From NCBI GenBank assembly GCA_030062745.1, contig CP099848.1:22074378-22138377 (forward strand): a stretch of DNA of 64,000 nt. Direction: 5' to 3'. Shown piece after piece: positions 21,652-32,625 of this stretch (position 1 is the stretch's first letter; every line of letters begins with the position of its first letter). Origin of the DNA: Capitulum mitella (Eukaryota; Arthropoda; Thecostraca; Pollicipedomorpha; Pollicipedidae). A model generated the notes under the pieces. It was given only the letters and a program-made list of their open reading frames with translations. It did not search any database and was not told where the DNA came from. The position numbers and the translations under genes were made by a program.

Positions 21652-22432
21652 TGTAGCAGAGTTTTCTGCTTGGTGTGATAGTCTGACTATTGGCGACCTC
21701 GTTTGTGCCAAATTTTTCTCTTCTCCAGTATTTCTCTTTTCACAAGTTCTTATTGCCAGTCCTTCGTTTATTCGTCAGACACACAGAGCTTCCACTTTCA
21801 ACATCTATATTCTTGACGCTAAACACTGACCGCTCACAGCACTAGCATTTCACTACGTCACGAGCGTCACGTGGTCCACCACATGCTGAGTCGGAAGATG
21901 CGTAGATAGCTACATCCTGAGCGAAAACCGGCCCTTATATACTACCTACGAACGGAAAAGACGAAAGGCAATGGTGCAATTATGATATCATAAACAACCA
22001 ACCAGGAGGCGTTTTGCAATCCGAATATTCTAGAAAGACTAGGCTTTGGACAATGAACGAGCGTGAGATGCACGAAATCCAGAGAACTGACTGATGTAAG
22101 GTGGATGGAAGAGTTCAGAAGTTTCCGCGGGTGTAAGCTATTTTAAGATTAGAAAAAGGAAGTATCGTTTAACGTTACGGACATGATTCACCTAGCGGCA
22201 CTGCGGCACGATTGATGTACTTGAGACGTTAATGCGTTCTCAGATGTCTTTGATTCCCTTCGGTGCCGACCGTGGGAACTAGAGTTGAAGGCATCTGGTA
22301 GCCTTAGACAGTCTTCAAGAACCAAACGCTTTTGAAGAGAAACCTCTACGATTTAGAAGAAAGTAGTAGGCATTGAAATTTGGAGGTTTTCTGTTACAGG
22401 AACATTAAAGCCATGATGTGAACTTTGTTGCG
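21652..22432 (-). repeat. LTR of Gypsy-A copy 2 (3' LTR)
   Basis: Reverse complement of the unit at 6382-7166; length 781 bp. The 5' end is mutated (CGCAACAAAG for TGTAACAAAG), the 3' end CTCTGCTACA is intact. TATA-like box at 21934-21941 and AATAAA at 21767-21772 on the minus strand are kept. Confidence 0.9.
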
Positions 22433-22924
22433 TCACAGCGCGAGGTGCTTACGATGAAATTTTGAGTCAATATTTCAGATTTTCGTCGAGATTTTTTGGG
22501 GTCCATCCATTTCCGTTCATAACATTCTACTCTTTAAAACGGACAGATATTTCGATCACTGACAATCGGACCATAATCCGACAGATAATCCGACAACAAC
22601 GTGAATGAAGCAATGGGAGCCGGACACAAAACAATGGACATATGGCACAATAATGAACTACCAGTTAGTGTATCAGAAAATTTCCGATACGGCGTGATAA
22701 AAACTTCAGTCTTTCAGAATCACAGATGGTCTTCCCTTCCTTGCGATGAGTGGATGGCTTTAGGTATCATCAATGGGCTGGTAACGACAGCAGTGTTGTG
22801 GGCGTCGGATACGACGGCAACTGACAGAGTGCGTCAGTGGCTGTCAGGATGTAGCAGCGGCTGGCGGCATCAGCAACGTGCGTTCAGTTGATGTCAGAGG
22901 TACTGAACCACTCCTTTGCCTTGT

Positions 22925-24142
22925 TTAACCCTATTCCCGGAGGGCTAGACGGTATGGCCGATTCCCGGCAGGGGGGGCGGATTCGACCCCCCCTGAGATC
23001 TCGAGAACTACTTATCCGATTTCATCGCAACAAACGGCAATCGATTTGCCGTGACGTGAACTACATTTTTATAAAAACAAATTTTCAAAATTTTGAAATT
23101 TGTGGATACGGGGGGGGGGCAAAAATGTCAAAATGGGGGGTACCTTTTGACTTCTTATAACTCCGTTGTTTATGGACCGATTTCGATGAAACTGGCATGA
23201 TTCGAGAGATTATGGATAGGGCTTTTACCATGGGTATGCAAATATGAAATTTTGAGAAAATTCATGGGCGTTCACAGGGTTTTAAAAATAGGGGGATTAG
23301 TTTTCTAATAACGGAAAGAACAAAAGAGGCCAAAACACTTTTTTAGCTTCTGCTAGTCATGTTATGCTAAAGAAGTGCAAATCGCATTACAATGTTTGTA
23401 TAATGTTAGCATAGGCGGTACCAGGGACATAAAAAAGGGGAACTGTCATGGTCACACGTTCTTCAGATCAACTTGTGACCTTTGACCTTAAATGACCTCC
23501 AGTGACCTTGGGGTCACCTGGAATGATGTCGTGTGCATTCAATATTATCTGTAAACGTTTTTAATCGATTAAATTCACTCTATTCCAAAAAATTCATTTT
23601 TTGGCTTTTGCGATATAGGGTACGCGCACTGACATTTTAGGTCATAGCTCCGTGACCCGACCTGATATCAAGCGGAAACTTGGTACACAAGTAGAGGGCA
23701 CCTTTTTACGTCATATATATTCCGGGTTTAACATTTGAAAAAACGGCGCCGAAATTATTGCGAAAAAACAAATTTTGACTTTTGACCTTGACCTGACCTT
23801 GTAAAGTGACCTTAGATAAACAAAATTACACATGCACATTGCCCAACTATTTAGCTATACATTCATATAAAGTTTTAAGTTCTATCTTAAAAACTCTGTT
23901 TTTGGCAGACATTTTCCTTTTACCCTCAACATGGCCAAAAATGACCTGAGGTTCCTCCCAAAAACGTTGCCTGACTCCGCCCCTGAGCAAAATAGAATTT
24001 CGAAATTTTGTCACGGCGCGTAGAAGGAATATCTAGGAAAAGTGACCAAGTTTCGTGAAGCCGCGTTAAAAAGCCTGGAATTGGCAAGCAAAAAACCCGA
24101 GGGGGGGGCGGATTCCGCCCCCCCTGCCGGGAATAGGGTTAA
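22925..24142 (+). mobile_element. Family-A TTAA element, copy 2, nested in Gypsy-A
   Basis: The best-preserved copy: 1218 bp, TTAA-CCCTATTCCCGG on the left and CCGGGAATAGGG-TTAA on the right, so the 12-bp terminal repeats are exact inverses. Inside, a GGCAGGGGGGGCGGATTC block on the left is matched inverted by the right end. On the left, ATTCCCGG is duplicated 28 bp apart, so the long inverted repeat is offset. It has an exact DR1 of TGACCT near 23475 and a TGACCTTGACCTGACCT run near 23780-23800. No coding capacity. Confidence 0.9.
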
Positions 24143-24397
24143 ATGATGGGATGGCAGAGGTTCTGGAGAGCGACGCGCGGTGGTTTTGTTCTTGGTTCGA
24201 CATGATGTCAGTGTTGGTGGTTTTCCTTTCTGACGAATTCGAAGCCTTGAGAGGTGTTTGCGGATGCATGGTCAGTATCCGTTCAGGTGTCCTGATGCGA
24301 GGGTGGGGTGACGCAAAGGCCTGATCAGATGACCGGCCGAGCTGTTCAACAAAGAGTGATCAGTCTTTGAACGTTTGTATGGTGGGGCCGAATACGA

Positions 24398-24678
24398 TTA
24401 GCTTGGTCTGTCTTCATTTCGGGCGCATCCGATGCTGAAGTTGTGAAGAACTAGAGCTAAGAATACGATTTGGATGATTCGAGGATTTGCTATCGGAATC
24501 GGATGTTGACGGGCAGAGTTTTGTGCAGGCGAAGGAAAACAATCAAGCCAACATGCTTCATGAGGTATGATTGCAAATGGTTTGTACGCACTGTACGCAG
24601 ACAGTGGCCGAACACCGGCTGACATTTCGTTTCCTTCTGCTCGCAAGCAGAGCACAACATAAACACAAGTGAGAACAT
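24398..24678 (-). pseudogene. Gypsy-A downstream frame, copy 2
   Basis: Counterpart of 5391-5671. The 85-codon frame (24398-24655) and the overlapping 62-codon frame (24490-24678) keep the same lengths as in copy 1, with a few amino-acid differences each. No family recognised. Confidence 0.4.
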
Positions 24679-24939
24679 TTTTAAAGCGTTAGCCTACAAC
24701 GCCATGAACATTTTACTCTGTTGTTCGGTCATGTGTGGTATCTGTTTCTGCAAAGTGTTTTGCATCTAATTTTGAGGACACAACATGTGCTTAATTAAAT
24801 CCGTCTTATTACCCTGCTTCGTATAGCTAGCGCTTTTATTAACTACATTGGCGTGAGATGTTTCCGTGTTAAAATCCTCGCGAGTTACTTTACACGGTGG
24901 ACTATCTTCGTCCGAACTATCATCATGCAATCTTTTGTC

Positions 24940-25254
24940 CTACACGTCTAAAGAGTATTTTGCTCCAGGTGTCTCACTATCGGAATCTGATTCCGAACGA
25001 GGTCTTTTCACTGGTTCGATTCTGTTTTGGGATTTGAGCTGTGTTGCCAGTTCGGCAAGAGGCATATTCTCCTCTTTCTCGTCTTTCAGCCGACGGGAGA
25101 GTTCAGACAAAGGTATGTCGTCCTCATCTTTCGCATTTGGACAATCGGACGCATGACTTTTGGTGTTTGGGGAATTTTGGCTTTTGGCCTCCGAGTTCTG
25201 CACGAGCTGATACAACAGTCTGGAAATAATCCCAACTCTCAAAGAAAGGCTCAT
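24940..25254 (-). pseudogene. Gypsy-A pol C-terminal charged tail, copy 2
   Basis: Encodes an acidic, Ser- and Asp-rich tail (CPNAKDEDDIPLSELSRR; PLAELATQLKSQN; RPRSESDSDSETPGAKY). Copy 1 has the same two 'P-L-x-E-L' repeats at 4940-5030. Low-complexity tails of this kind follow the integrase in some Ty3/gypsy elements. Function unknown. Confidence 0.6.
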
Positions 25255-25636
25255 CGTCCACAGAAAATTTTGACTGTCTCAGAGGCTGAACGCGGAGAAG
25301 CATGTACGATTTTTTCTTTACGCACCTTTTCATACTTTTGACCTATATGACTAGGTGACTAGGCTCGTCTCAGCTTTCAAGCCATGGAGTATCAGGATCA
25401 GCTAAGCGTAAATTTTGAACGTTGACTCCCTTTGTTTCGCCGGTAAGTTGGTTTTTAATCAGGAAAGCGACATCACTTATGGATTTCAGAACACGATGAA
25501 AGGGTTTCTAATGAGAAGCGAGTTTTGACGACGAATCTAAAGCTACAGGAGAAGTCTCTGAAGTAGACTATGTCTCCAAGCTGAATTTTTGCAGGTTTCG
25601 CGTTCTGGTCGTAATATAACTTGCTTTTCTCGTGGC

Positions 25637-26329
25637 CTAGGGCCAGATTACGCCGGACTTGGTGATGCGAGCGGTGAAAGTTTGCAGCATTGTGGGGACG
25701 TACTCATCTCCTTTATGCCTGAATTTTGGAGACAGAAGTGTGTCCATGGAAAGGACGGGATCCCTACCGTAAAGGGACGAAAACGGACTTAATTTTATTT
25801 TGTTTGTTGCAGTTCTATATGCCGAAAAAATGGCTGGAATTTTTGTGTCGCAGTCTCTTTGGAATCTGCTGACTAATTGTGCAAGCATGGCATTTTGGAC
25901 GCGATTGTATCGCTCACATTTTCCGTCCGCTTGCGGATGGTGAATCGAAATACGAATATGTCTGATGTTGAACAACGAAGAAAGTTGTTCGACGACCGCA
26001 TTGCAAAATTCGGTCCCATTGTCCGAAACAATGACCCGGGAACAGGCATGACGCGGCATGATATGTTCGATGAGAATTTGAGCAACGGTCTCGGCACTTT
26101 TTGATTCAGTGGCAAATGACTCAAGCCATCCAGAGAACATGTCGATTACGCTAATGATGTACCCGTTGCCATTATAGCTTTGAGGAAATGATCCACATGT
26201 GTCGATAGCGATGATTTCTAAAACATATTTCGGAGTTCGCATGTCTTCCAGCGGGGGTCGTTCTTTACGCAGTTTTCTCATGTTGCAGGCAACGCAGGCT
26301 TTGAGATACTGAACCACGTCTCGATACAT
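25637..26329 (-). pseudogene. Gypsy-A integrase, 230-codon open frame
   Basis: The longest clean coding trace in the window. It starts just after the histidine part of the zinc module with MYRDVVQYLKACVACNMRKL (the Cys pair), followed by the catalytic core: Asp in IDTCGSFPQSYNG, Asp in VIVSDNGTEFCNAV, Glu in QADGKCERYNRVQN, the expected D,D-35-E arrangement. After it come PAIFSAYRTATNK, LYGRDPVLSMDTLLSPKF and a stop after GVIWP, where copy 1 shows the protein should continue. The upstream frame (26380-26856) is separated by a frameshift near 26390-26410. All three acidic residues are intact in this copy. Confidence 0.88.
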
Positions 26330-26379
26330 GCCGGACCAATAATAACGCGAGAGAAGTTTGTCGTACGTTTTGTCGATGC

Positions 26380-27010
26380 CTAGATGTCCACCAAGATATT
26401 CTGAATGTTTTTTTTTCCTATTACAGGCTTCTGGAGGATGGGAGGAATAAGTAACTGCAAATCAGGAAATGGGGTACACCTTTGAGTGTCCGAGATGCGA
26501 AACAGTAACCCGTCCAAAGTCGTATAATGACGAGAGATTTCGGCGAAATTTGGATGCTTTGGATCCTGGAGGATATCATGGATGTCCCTAATGTCTGTAT
26601 GATTGTCCTGAAGGCTTGGAAAATCGGGATTGTTCGACAGGAATTCCTTGAATTTGTCTTGCGGGTTTGCCTCATCTTCTGGGCATTTTTCCACTTGGGA
26701 GTCCAGCTGTACCATGGGTGCTCGGTCGGATTCGATGACGTTTACCTCTGAGGGAAGTTCTAGACGAGAGAGGGTGTCGGCACCAGAGATGTACTGGACA
26801 TCGCAGACATGTTCGTGGAGAATGATGGCCCATCGCTGGATGAGAGCGTTTCTCATCTCGCTGGTGAAAAGATGCTTCAGAGTTTCGTAGTCGGTTATGA
26901 CGGCTAATTTTGAACCGAGAAGGTACTGTCTCAGCCTTTTGAATGCCGTAAACGATGGTGTGGGCTCTTCTTTTTCAATGACTGGCCACTGCTATTGCGT
27001 GGCGTTCAAA
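26380..27010 (-). pseudogene. Gypsy-A RNase H end and linker
   Basis: Encodes, in one frame, QYLLGSKLAVITDYETLKHL, MRNALIQRWAIILHEHVCDV and QYISGADTLSRLELPSEVNV, the C-terminal half of a gypsy RNase H with its Asp (TDYE) and DxLSR end. A linker of ~110 residues rich in Asp, Pro and Glu follows. Just upstream, ERHAIAVASH is in another frame, so there is a frameshift near 26985. The sequence before 27010 is lost. Confidence 0.85.
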
Positions 27011-28715
27011 ATGGTGGTGGCGTCAATAGAATAATGTTGTGCAAGCAATATTATTTTTGATGTTCTTTATATTGGAATACAGCCACCATGCATGTATTAC
27101 AGCCTCTGATAGGGCTACTGGAAACAGTATTCTGTTAATGTCTGGGAGGGCAAATGCCAGTTGATAAAGCCAGTAAGCTCTGACTTCAAGATAGTGTCAT
27201 TTAACCCAAGGACAACATTAGCCATCCCCCAAAGCCAAATTAATTCATTTGGTGCACACTTTATCATTTATGGTTAGATCCGCATTGTTATGTACTTTTT
27301 GCAGCAGGGTTAATGTTATGGGTAGTGATGTTCAAATGTTCAGGCAAATGGCCATCATTATTCTGATGATCATCATTCTGATGATATTTACATGGGACAC
27401 CCATGTAAATACCTATTGTCTGCCTACCATTAAGTGGTGGGCATCATATTATATATACACACAAAAACATTAACCCTCAAACAATGGTATGTGTGACTGT
27501 ATCATTGCTGTTTTTTTGCCTGAATAGGTTCAATCTAGACATCAATCAAGTTCTAGGACAAAAAATCAACAAGCAATTTGGCGCATGCCTTTTTGTTAGC
27601 TGCTAACTGATGACTGGGAGGTTGATGTGCCAAACGGCAAATGGGCTGTTGTCAGTTTTACATTTGCCAACCAGCAGTCAACAAAATGGCAGCCACTGCA
27701 CTGCATGTCAACTTTTCATTCAGATACCCACCAGCCAGGCTTCACTATTTGCACTGGTTTCAGAACCAGATTTAAATATTCACTACGAAAGAAAAGAACA
27801 AGAGAGCTCATGCCCAAGTGACGTACAAGGATGAACAAGAAAGAATGACCTCACTGTTGAGCTACGTAAGTGTGGTGCCAGGACAGAGAACACAAACATT
27901 AACAATGCAACCATCCATATCATTCCAAACAACAGTTTGCAGTAGCCGAAGAAAAAAGAACTTACGACCTATCATACTGAGGAATACTGAAGAAAATTCT
28001 CTATCTGTACTCTTCCGTACCCCAAGAAATCTTTGACTAGGACCATTATTAAGTCAACTGCAAATTTTTGTGCTCACAAAAATTTATTTTGAAATTAGGT
28101 TTGTGTTGGCATAAAAAACTTTCCATCTGAGCTAGTCACATCCTGAAACACAAAGTCCCCTGGAGTACAAGTGCACAAATATCAGTTTTTTAAACCCTGC
28201 ATGTGAGTTTCCACAACACTCAGTTTTGGGTGGGGCAAGCTTAGTTAGCCATGGTATTGAATACCAGTATCAAAATGTCACTTGTGTATGCTTTATGAAG
28301 CCAAGTTTACATTGAGAATATTAAAAAACATTCAACTATCACATTTTTAGCAGTAGATATGCAATAAGCTGTCCAACTTTTCCAGAAAAGTGCATGCTTT
28401 ATCCAACCAACTTCCAATCTGGAACTTGGAAAATTTTGGAAACCCAAATTGGATAATTTGGATAACACTAATTACGACCGCCTGTAGCTATCTGAAGTTC
28501 CTGGATATCTATCATGTGGCAAAATACTTAAAAGGTTAGATAAATAACTAGGTAACCTCATAAGGGACATTTACACAGGGGTGGAGAATGTCAGCAAAAA
28601 AATCATTCAACGAAACCTTTGCAATCAGACAGTCAAAACCCCGCCCAGTGTACAAGTTTTTACCAACATACCTCTATAAGGCCTCGGCCTCCAGACTGCT
28701 GAGCTTGACGTGTTC
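27011..28715. other. AT-rich DNA, nothing recognised
   Basis: About 1.7 kb with no repeat partner in the window, no open frame above 80 codons and no motif. It may be single-copy intergenic or intronic DNA. Confidence 0.5.
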
Positions 28716-28827
28716 ACAGTCTGCTGTCGTCGCCGATGAGTTCGCAACTCGAAAGATGATTCGCTGGGCACAGTTTGTTGCCATTGCTGACGAGCTCGCA
28801 ACTCAGAAAATTATTGGCTGGGGCTAA
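28716..28827 (+). repeat. Two-copy tandem duplication, unit about 54 bp
   Basis: Two diverged units sharing CAGT, GCCGATGAG/GCTGACGAG, T(T/C)CGCAACTC and GCTGGG. In one frame they encode VADEFATRKMIRWAQ and IADELATQKIIGWG, so the duplication keeps frame (18 codons). No protein family recognised. Confidence 0.7.
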
Positions 28828-28929
28828 CGATATGTTATCGGTGCTATCGGTCCCACTTATTGGCGGAAACTGGAGTAAAACCGACAAATCTGTGCTGGAG
28901 CAATAGGAAATATCGGTAAATATTCGGCC

Positions 28930-29148
28930 GTCGTAGGTCAACGAAGGTGATTTGGGGAAAACGAATGATACGTGACGATTCAGGCCAGTGTCCTCTTTGA
29001 TAACACGTATACAGCTTAAAATTCGATATTTGACTAGACACACTCCCTTTAACTCTGTGAGAGGTTTCGCGATTTTTGCAAAATTTGGAATGAACGGCGA
29101 TAGTAGGAACACATGTGATCTTATTTGCTTCACGTAACAATCATGCAC
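28930..29148 (-). pseudogene. Possible gypsy-type RT/RNase H connection fragment
   Basis: A minus-strand frame encodes FIPNFAKIAKPLTELKG near 29040-29095, matching the 'F+pnFa.ia.PLt.Lt+k' motif that lies between RT and RNase H in Ty3/gypsy pol. The surrounding residues do not support more of the domain, and the expected RNase H Asp motif is not clear downstream. Probably an old short remnant, and a chance match cannot be fully excluded. Confidence 0.4.
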
Positions 29149-30535
29149 ACAAAAATATATGAAAATGCATGTAGGGATTTCAGCAAGATCTTACAGAGAA
29201 AATCGTGGCAAAACCGACACTCTAGAAAAGAAAATCAAAATCCGTCTTATTACGCGACTATATGTCCAACGATTTGTTATATTAGTTGCCAAATCGTACA
29301 ACACAGCTTTCAAGATCCGTGTTTTGTCTGTTTTTAAGAACTATCCCGCATTGTTTAAATGTGCTGTTGGTGTTTCTTTTCGCGTACTGACCAAGGCGCA
29401 AAGTTTTATGATTTCATACCAATAGTCATGATGGAACTGTTTGATTAATTAAGCTAGTTTTTGGACACCTTACGTGCTAAAAAAAGTTTGGAAGCTAGCA
29501 AATAGCTTGACATGTTTTGTACAACTTTTACTGGAATCATTTTAAGGTATCTCTCACGAGTAACCTGCCAGATCAGGTCAAAGGTTTTTTTTGGTAAAAA
29601 TGCGAGACTTTACAGTTTGCTGGCAAACACTGTCTAATGTATGACAGGTATATACTTTTAAACGACATAAGCGTGTTCCGTGGTGTTTCTTGGATGTAAT
29701 GACACACGGCAACCTACAATGAAGCCTCGTCGGACGAGGAGGATGCCATCCCTGTCCTAAACAGTGCTTCCGGGACTACGGCAATCCGGCGCACGACAGC
29801 TCTGTGAAATTTGGCATAGATGACGATACATTCATTGCGCACATTTTGAAAAAGAGTGAAAAAAAATGCACCCAAGTGATCTCAGGTCATCAAGCTATAA
29901 TGTCATTACTGAAGGTTTCCAGAGTGATTTTTGCATCAAATACCGGTTTTCACTGTTTTAGGAAAATAGGTGTACATAAACGGCAAATGGCGGACATGAA
30001 ATCGGCTCAGAATGGTAATCCGTATGTGATCAGGCCACTTTATACAGATAATTCAAAGACCTTTTCAAGGCCAAACGAGGTCAATGAGGTAAGATTTTTT
30101 TGGCCTTCAAACACTCCTAAACTAATTTTTGGCGATGAATATGACAGGCACAATTAGGCCTGTTTAAAGGCCTGTTTAAAAAAGTGCCGTTTTTATCGCC
30201 GGAAGTCGGCTTATAGCTCCTAAGCATAAAGGTTGGCCTCAGGGGGTTAAGCGGAGAATCGTTGAATTTCTTAGGTGTATAGCTATTGATTGGTCTTTGA
30301 CCTGTGGCGCTAGCTCGGTCCGTTTCATCATCGGTGCGAGTGAAAATCGTTAACCAGCGTCTGCTTTATCCGGTCAACTCTTGATGGAGCAACGCCCAGG
30401 TGGAGCAGTGCGTCAAGGCTGGGCTGAGATAGGCCTTGATCGGACTGGTTTTGTGGCGCTCAGGGCACCGGCTTTCTCCGTGGAGACATTTGCGATGTCG
30501 GTGGATTTGCGGTGCACAGTGATGATGAAATTACA
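29149..30535. other. No gene recognised
   Basis: Mixed-composition DNA with short open frames. One frame (29804-30157) is open for 117 codons without a motif. Confidence 0.4.
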
Positions 30536-30602
30536 ATGCGTCCCTCAGCCATACCGTGACACCCCCGAGTCCCCGTCGCCCCTCAGCCGCACCGTGGCAC
30601 CC

Positions 30603-31694
30603 TGTAACGAAGTTCACTTCCTGGCTCTAACGTTCCCGTATCTGAAAACAGATTCTAATAGCTTCTGATAAAACAGAGATGTTCTTGTCTCCAACTGCGT
30701 TATTTTGAAGACTTTCTATAACTACCAAATATCTTCAACTCTGTCTCTCAGAATCGTCTCTGAAGCAAATCAGACAAAGACACGTTGAGGTCCGTTAGAG
30801 TCTGAAGTGTATCTATCGTGCCGCCGAGCTATTTCGTATCTCGTATCAGTAATGCGGAACGATACTTCCTTTTCCCAACCTAAACGTAGCCTTCACGAGC
30901 AAAACTTCCTTTGCCCTTGCATCAGCCCTACACCAGTCATTTTTAGGAATTCAGTGGATTTCCATGGCCATTGATTCCGTTAAAGCCTGGTCCTTCTAGA
31001 ATATTTCGGTTGCGAGACCCTAATTTGGCGTAATGGTGTCATTGTGGCATCGTAATTACACATTTCTTTTTGATTACGTCCGTTTCTTATTTTTTCATAA
31101 ATTTAGCCCGAATGTGTTGACGTGGGTGACGACATGGGATCAGAGTCCATACTAGGCCGAGCGTGTTGCTGGACACTGACCCCGCCACCCAGGTGTTCCT
31201 AAACGTAGAGTAATTTTGCCCCAGGCGCCGAGCCAGGCGGCGCTGGAGGATCTTTATCGTGCCGTGCAACTCCTCGATACGGCCGCCCCGAGCGTGGCTG
31301 TCCCTTTCGGTCTCGGGCCAAGTACAACGAAAATAATGCAATTATTATTATTTAGTTCGATAAAAAGAATAATAGCGACCAAATACTCGTTTACGAGTAT
31401 AACGAGTTCATGAAGCGAACCGTTTCCACATTAAGAAGACTCTACTGTAAATGCAACTCATCATGAGATGGACCCCGTGAGGCGCGTGACATGGTGAAGT
31501 GCAAGCGCTGTTGGTCACAGATGTACGTCAAGAATGTAGGTGTAGTAATTCCGAGGCCCCGTCTCTCTGTCTGTTAGACAAAGAATTTACTGGGAAAGAA
31601 ATTGTAAACATAACAACGTTAAACAAGGATAAAAATTTGCGCGAGCGAGGTCGCTAAAAGCAAACTATCACGCCAAGCAGAAAAATATGCTACA
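30603..31694 (+). mobile_element. Diverged solo LTR of the Gypsy-A family within the minisatellite
   Basis: Starts TGTAACGAAGTTCAC and ends TATGCTACA, with recognisable LTR blocks throughout (CCGTTAAAG, the ATCGTGCCGC block near 30820, GGTCGCTAAAAGCAAACTATC near the end). It is longer than the others (1092 bp) because repeat E (about 31090-31335) and neighbouring DNA sit in the place of the TATA region. Flanks are CACCC (30598-30602) and CACCA (31695-31699), a near-exact 5-bp target duplication. Confidence 0.8.
31090..31335 (+). repeat. Dispersed repeat E, copy 1
   Basis: Matches 44065-44310 in the same orientation: CATAAATTTAGCCC, GGGATCAGA, GTTGCTGGAC, CCCCGCCACC, AGTAATTTTG, CTGGAGGATCTTTATCGTGC, CGTGCAACTCCTCGA, TCGGGCCAA. 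The minus strand is open across it in this copy (31087-31341) but not in frame in the other copy. Likely a fragment of an unidentified retroelement. Confidence 0.75.
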
Positions 31695-32030
31695 CACCAC
31701 CGAGTCCTTTCGGCCTCGGCCACAATGTGTCACCCCTGAGTCCTCTGCCGTCCTTCGGTCACACCTTGGCACGCCTGAGTTCCCTGACGTTCCTCAGTCA
31801 CATCGTGTCGCCCCTGGTTTCTCTGTCATTGCTCAGTCACGCCGTGGCATCCCTGAGTCGTTCTTAGTGTCTTAGCGTCTTCTTGTTCTCTGTCGTTTCT
31901 TAGTCATACAGTGCCATACCTGAGTCTTTGTCGTTTCTTAGTTATACAGTGTCATACCTGAGTCTTCTGTCGTTCCTTAGTCATACAGTGTCATACCTGA
32001 GTTTTCTGTCGTTTCTCAGTCACACAGTCC

Positions 32031-32442
32031 AGCACTGCGCTGAAGCCGTCCAGTGGCAGTCCGGCAGTCCTCGGCAGAGCTGGCCAGACGCCGCCAGTCG
32101 CTGCCGTTGCCCGGACCTGGCCAGCTGAGGGCTTTCGGTCGGCTGATGTTTGGCCGAGCCCGCCGCCTACGCCCAGACGGCGTCCTGGGCGCCTTGCGTG
32201 CAGCAGGAGCGCGGCGGAGCGCGGTGGCGCGACCCGAGTGGCGGCCACCGCCGGCGTGTCGTTATCCCCACACAGCCGTCGGGCCCGACGCCGGGGCCTT
32301 AATCGTTGCTGTTGTCGGTACCGAAAAACAAAGGGCTGCCTCCAGCTGGATGAGCCGAAATAGCAGGTCTCGTTCCAAACAAAGATGCCGGCCGATATGC
32401 AGCCGCCCTGCGGGACATCGATTATTGGGTGTCCCTGGAAAC
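32031..32442. other. GC-rich anonymous DNA
   Basis: CpG-rich stretch following the minisatellite, with frames open on both strands. No domain recognised. Confidence 0.35.
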
Positions 32443-32625
32443 AAAACAATGGCTGCAGCAAAACAGCCGCCGGAGGAGGAGGTCGCCGCGGCAGGCGGCC
32501 AGCACCAACCACAAAACAGCTTCTGCGACTGTATGGAGCCGCAAGTGAGAAACAAAAGTTGGCGGTTTCGGTACCTAAGACAAATTTCGGAAAACATTTT
32601 GCTTTTGCGGTGGGAGAAATAATTA
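32443..32625 (+). repeat. Repeat J, copy 1
   Basis: About 180 bp repeated at 33283-33475 with high identity: GCAGCAAAACAGCCGCCGGA, AACACCAACCACAAAACAGC-type block, AAACAAAAGTTGGCGGTTTC, AAATTTCGGAAAACATTTTG, GCGGTGGGAGAAATAATT. Both copies start a reading frame at an ATG giving AAKQPPEEEVAAAGGQHQPQ, but the ends of that frame differ. Either a short duplicated exon-like segment or a young interspersed repeat; the high identity favours a recent duplication. Confidence 0.75.

Larger units (their letters stand above)
21652..27010 (-). mobile_element. Gypsy-A LTR retrotransposon, copy 2, 5'-truncated, with nested element
   Basis: Minus-strand copy. From high to low coordinate: RNase H end, linker, integrase, charged tail, downstream frame region, then the 3' LTR at 21652-22432. 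It starts within RNase H near 27010, where anonymous AT-rich DNA abuts. A family-A element (22925-24142) interrupts the region between the tail and the LTR; its flanking DNA joins back into sequence continuous with 5780-6060 of copy 1. Better preserved than copy 1 in integrase. Confidence 0.88.
30536..32030 (+). repeat. 39-bp minisatellite, split by a solo LTR
   Basis: Units of about 39 bp (CTGAGT...CTGTCGTTCCTCAGTCACACCGTG-type, quoted only in outline) run from 31700 to 32030 in about seven copies, one of them enlarged. Two earlier units lie at 30540-30602. Later units are closer to one another than to the first ones. The array is interrupted by the LTR at 30603-31694. Because 39 is a multiple of three, frames stay open through it and give artificial 13-residue repeats. 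Confidence 0.8.

Noticed and set aside
28714..29148. A 144-codon minus frame as an intact gene
   Set aside because: Part of it is a duplicated 54-bp unit and part a short gypsy-like motif; it is a composite of unrelated pieces.
30540..32030. A CRISPR array
   Set aside because: Units are head to tail without unique spacers, and the genome is clearly eukaryotic.
31687..32128. Repetitive protein with 13-residue repeats
   Set aside because: The repeats come from the 39-bp minisatellite unit, which is a multiple of three. No start context or conserved frame between units.
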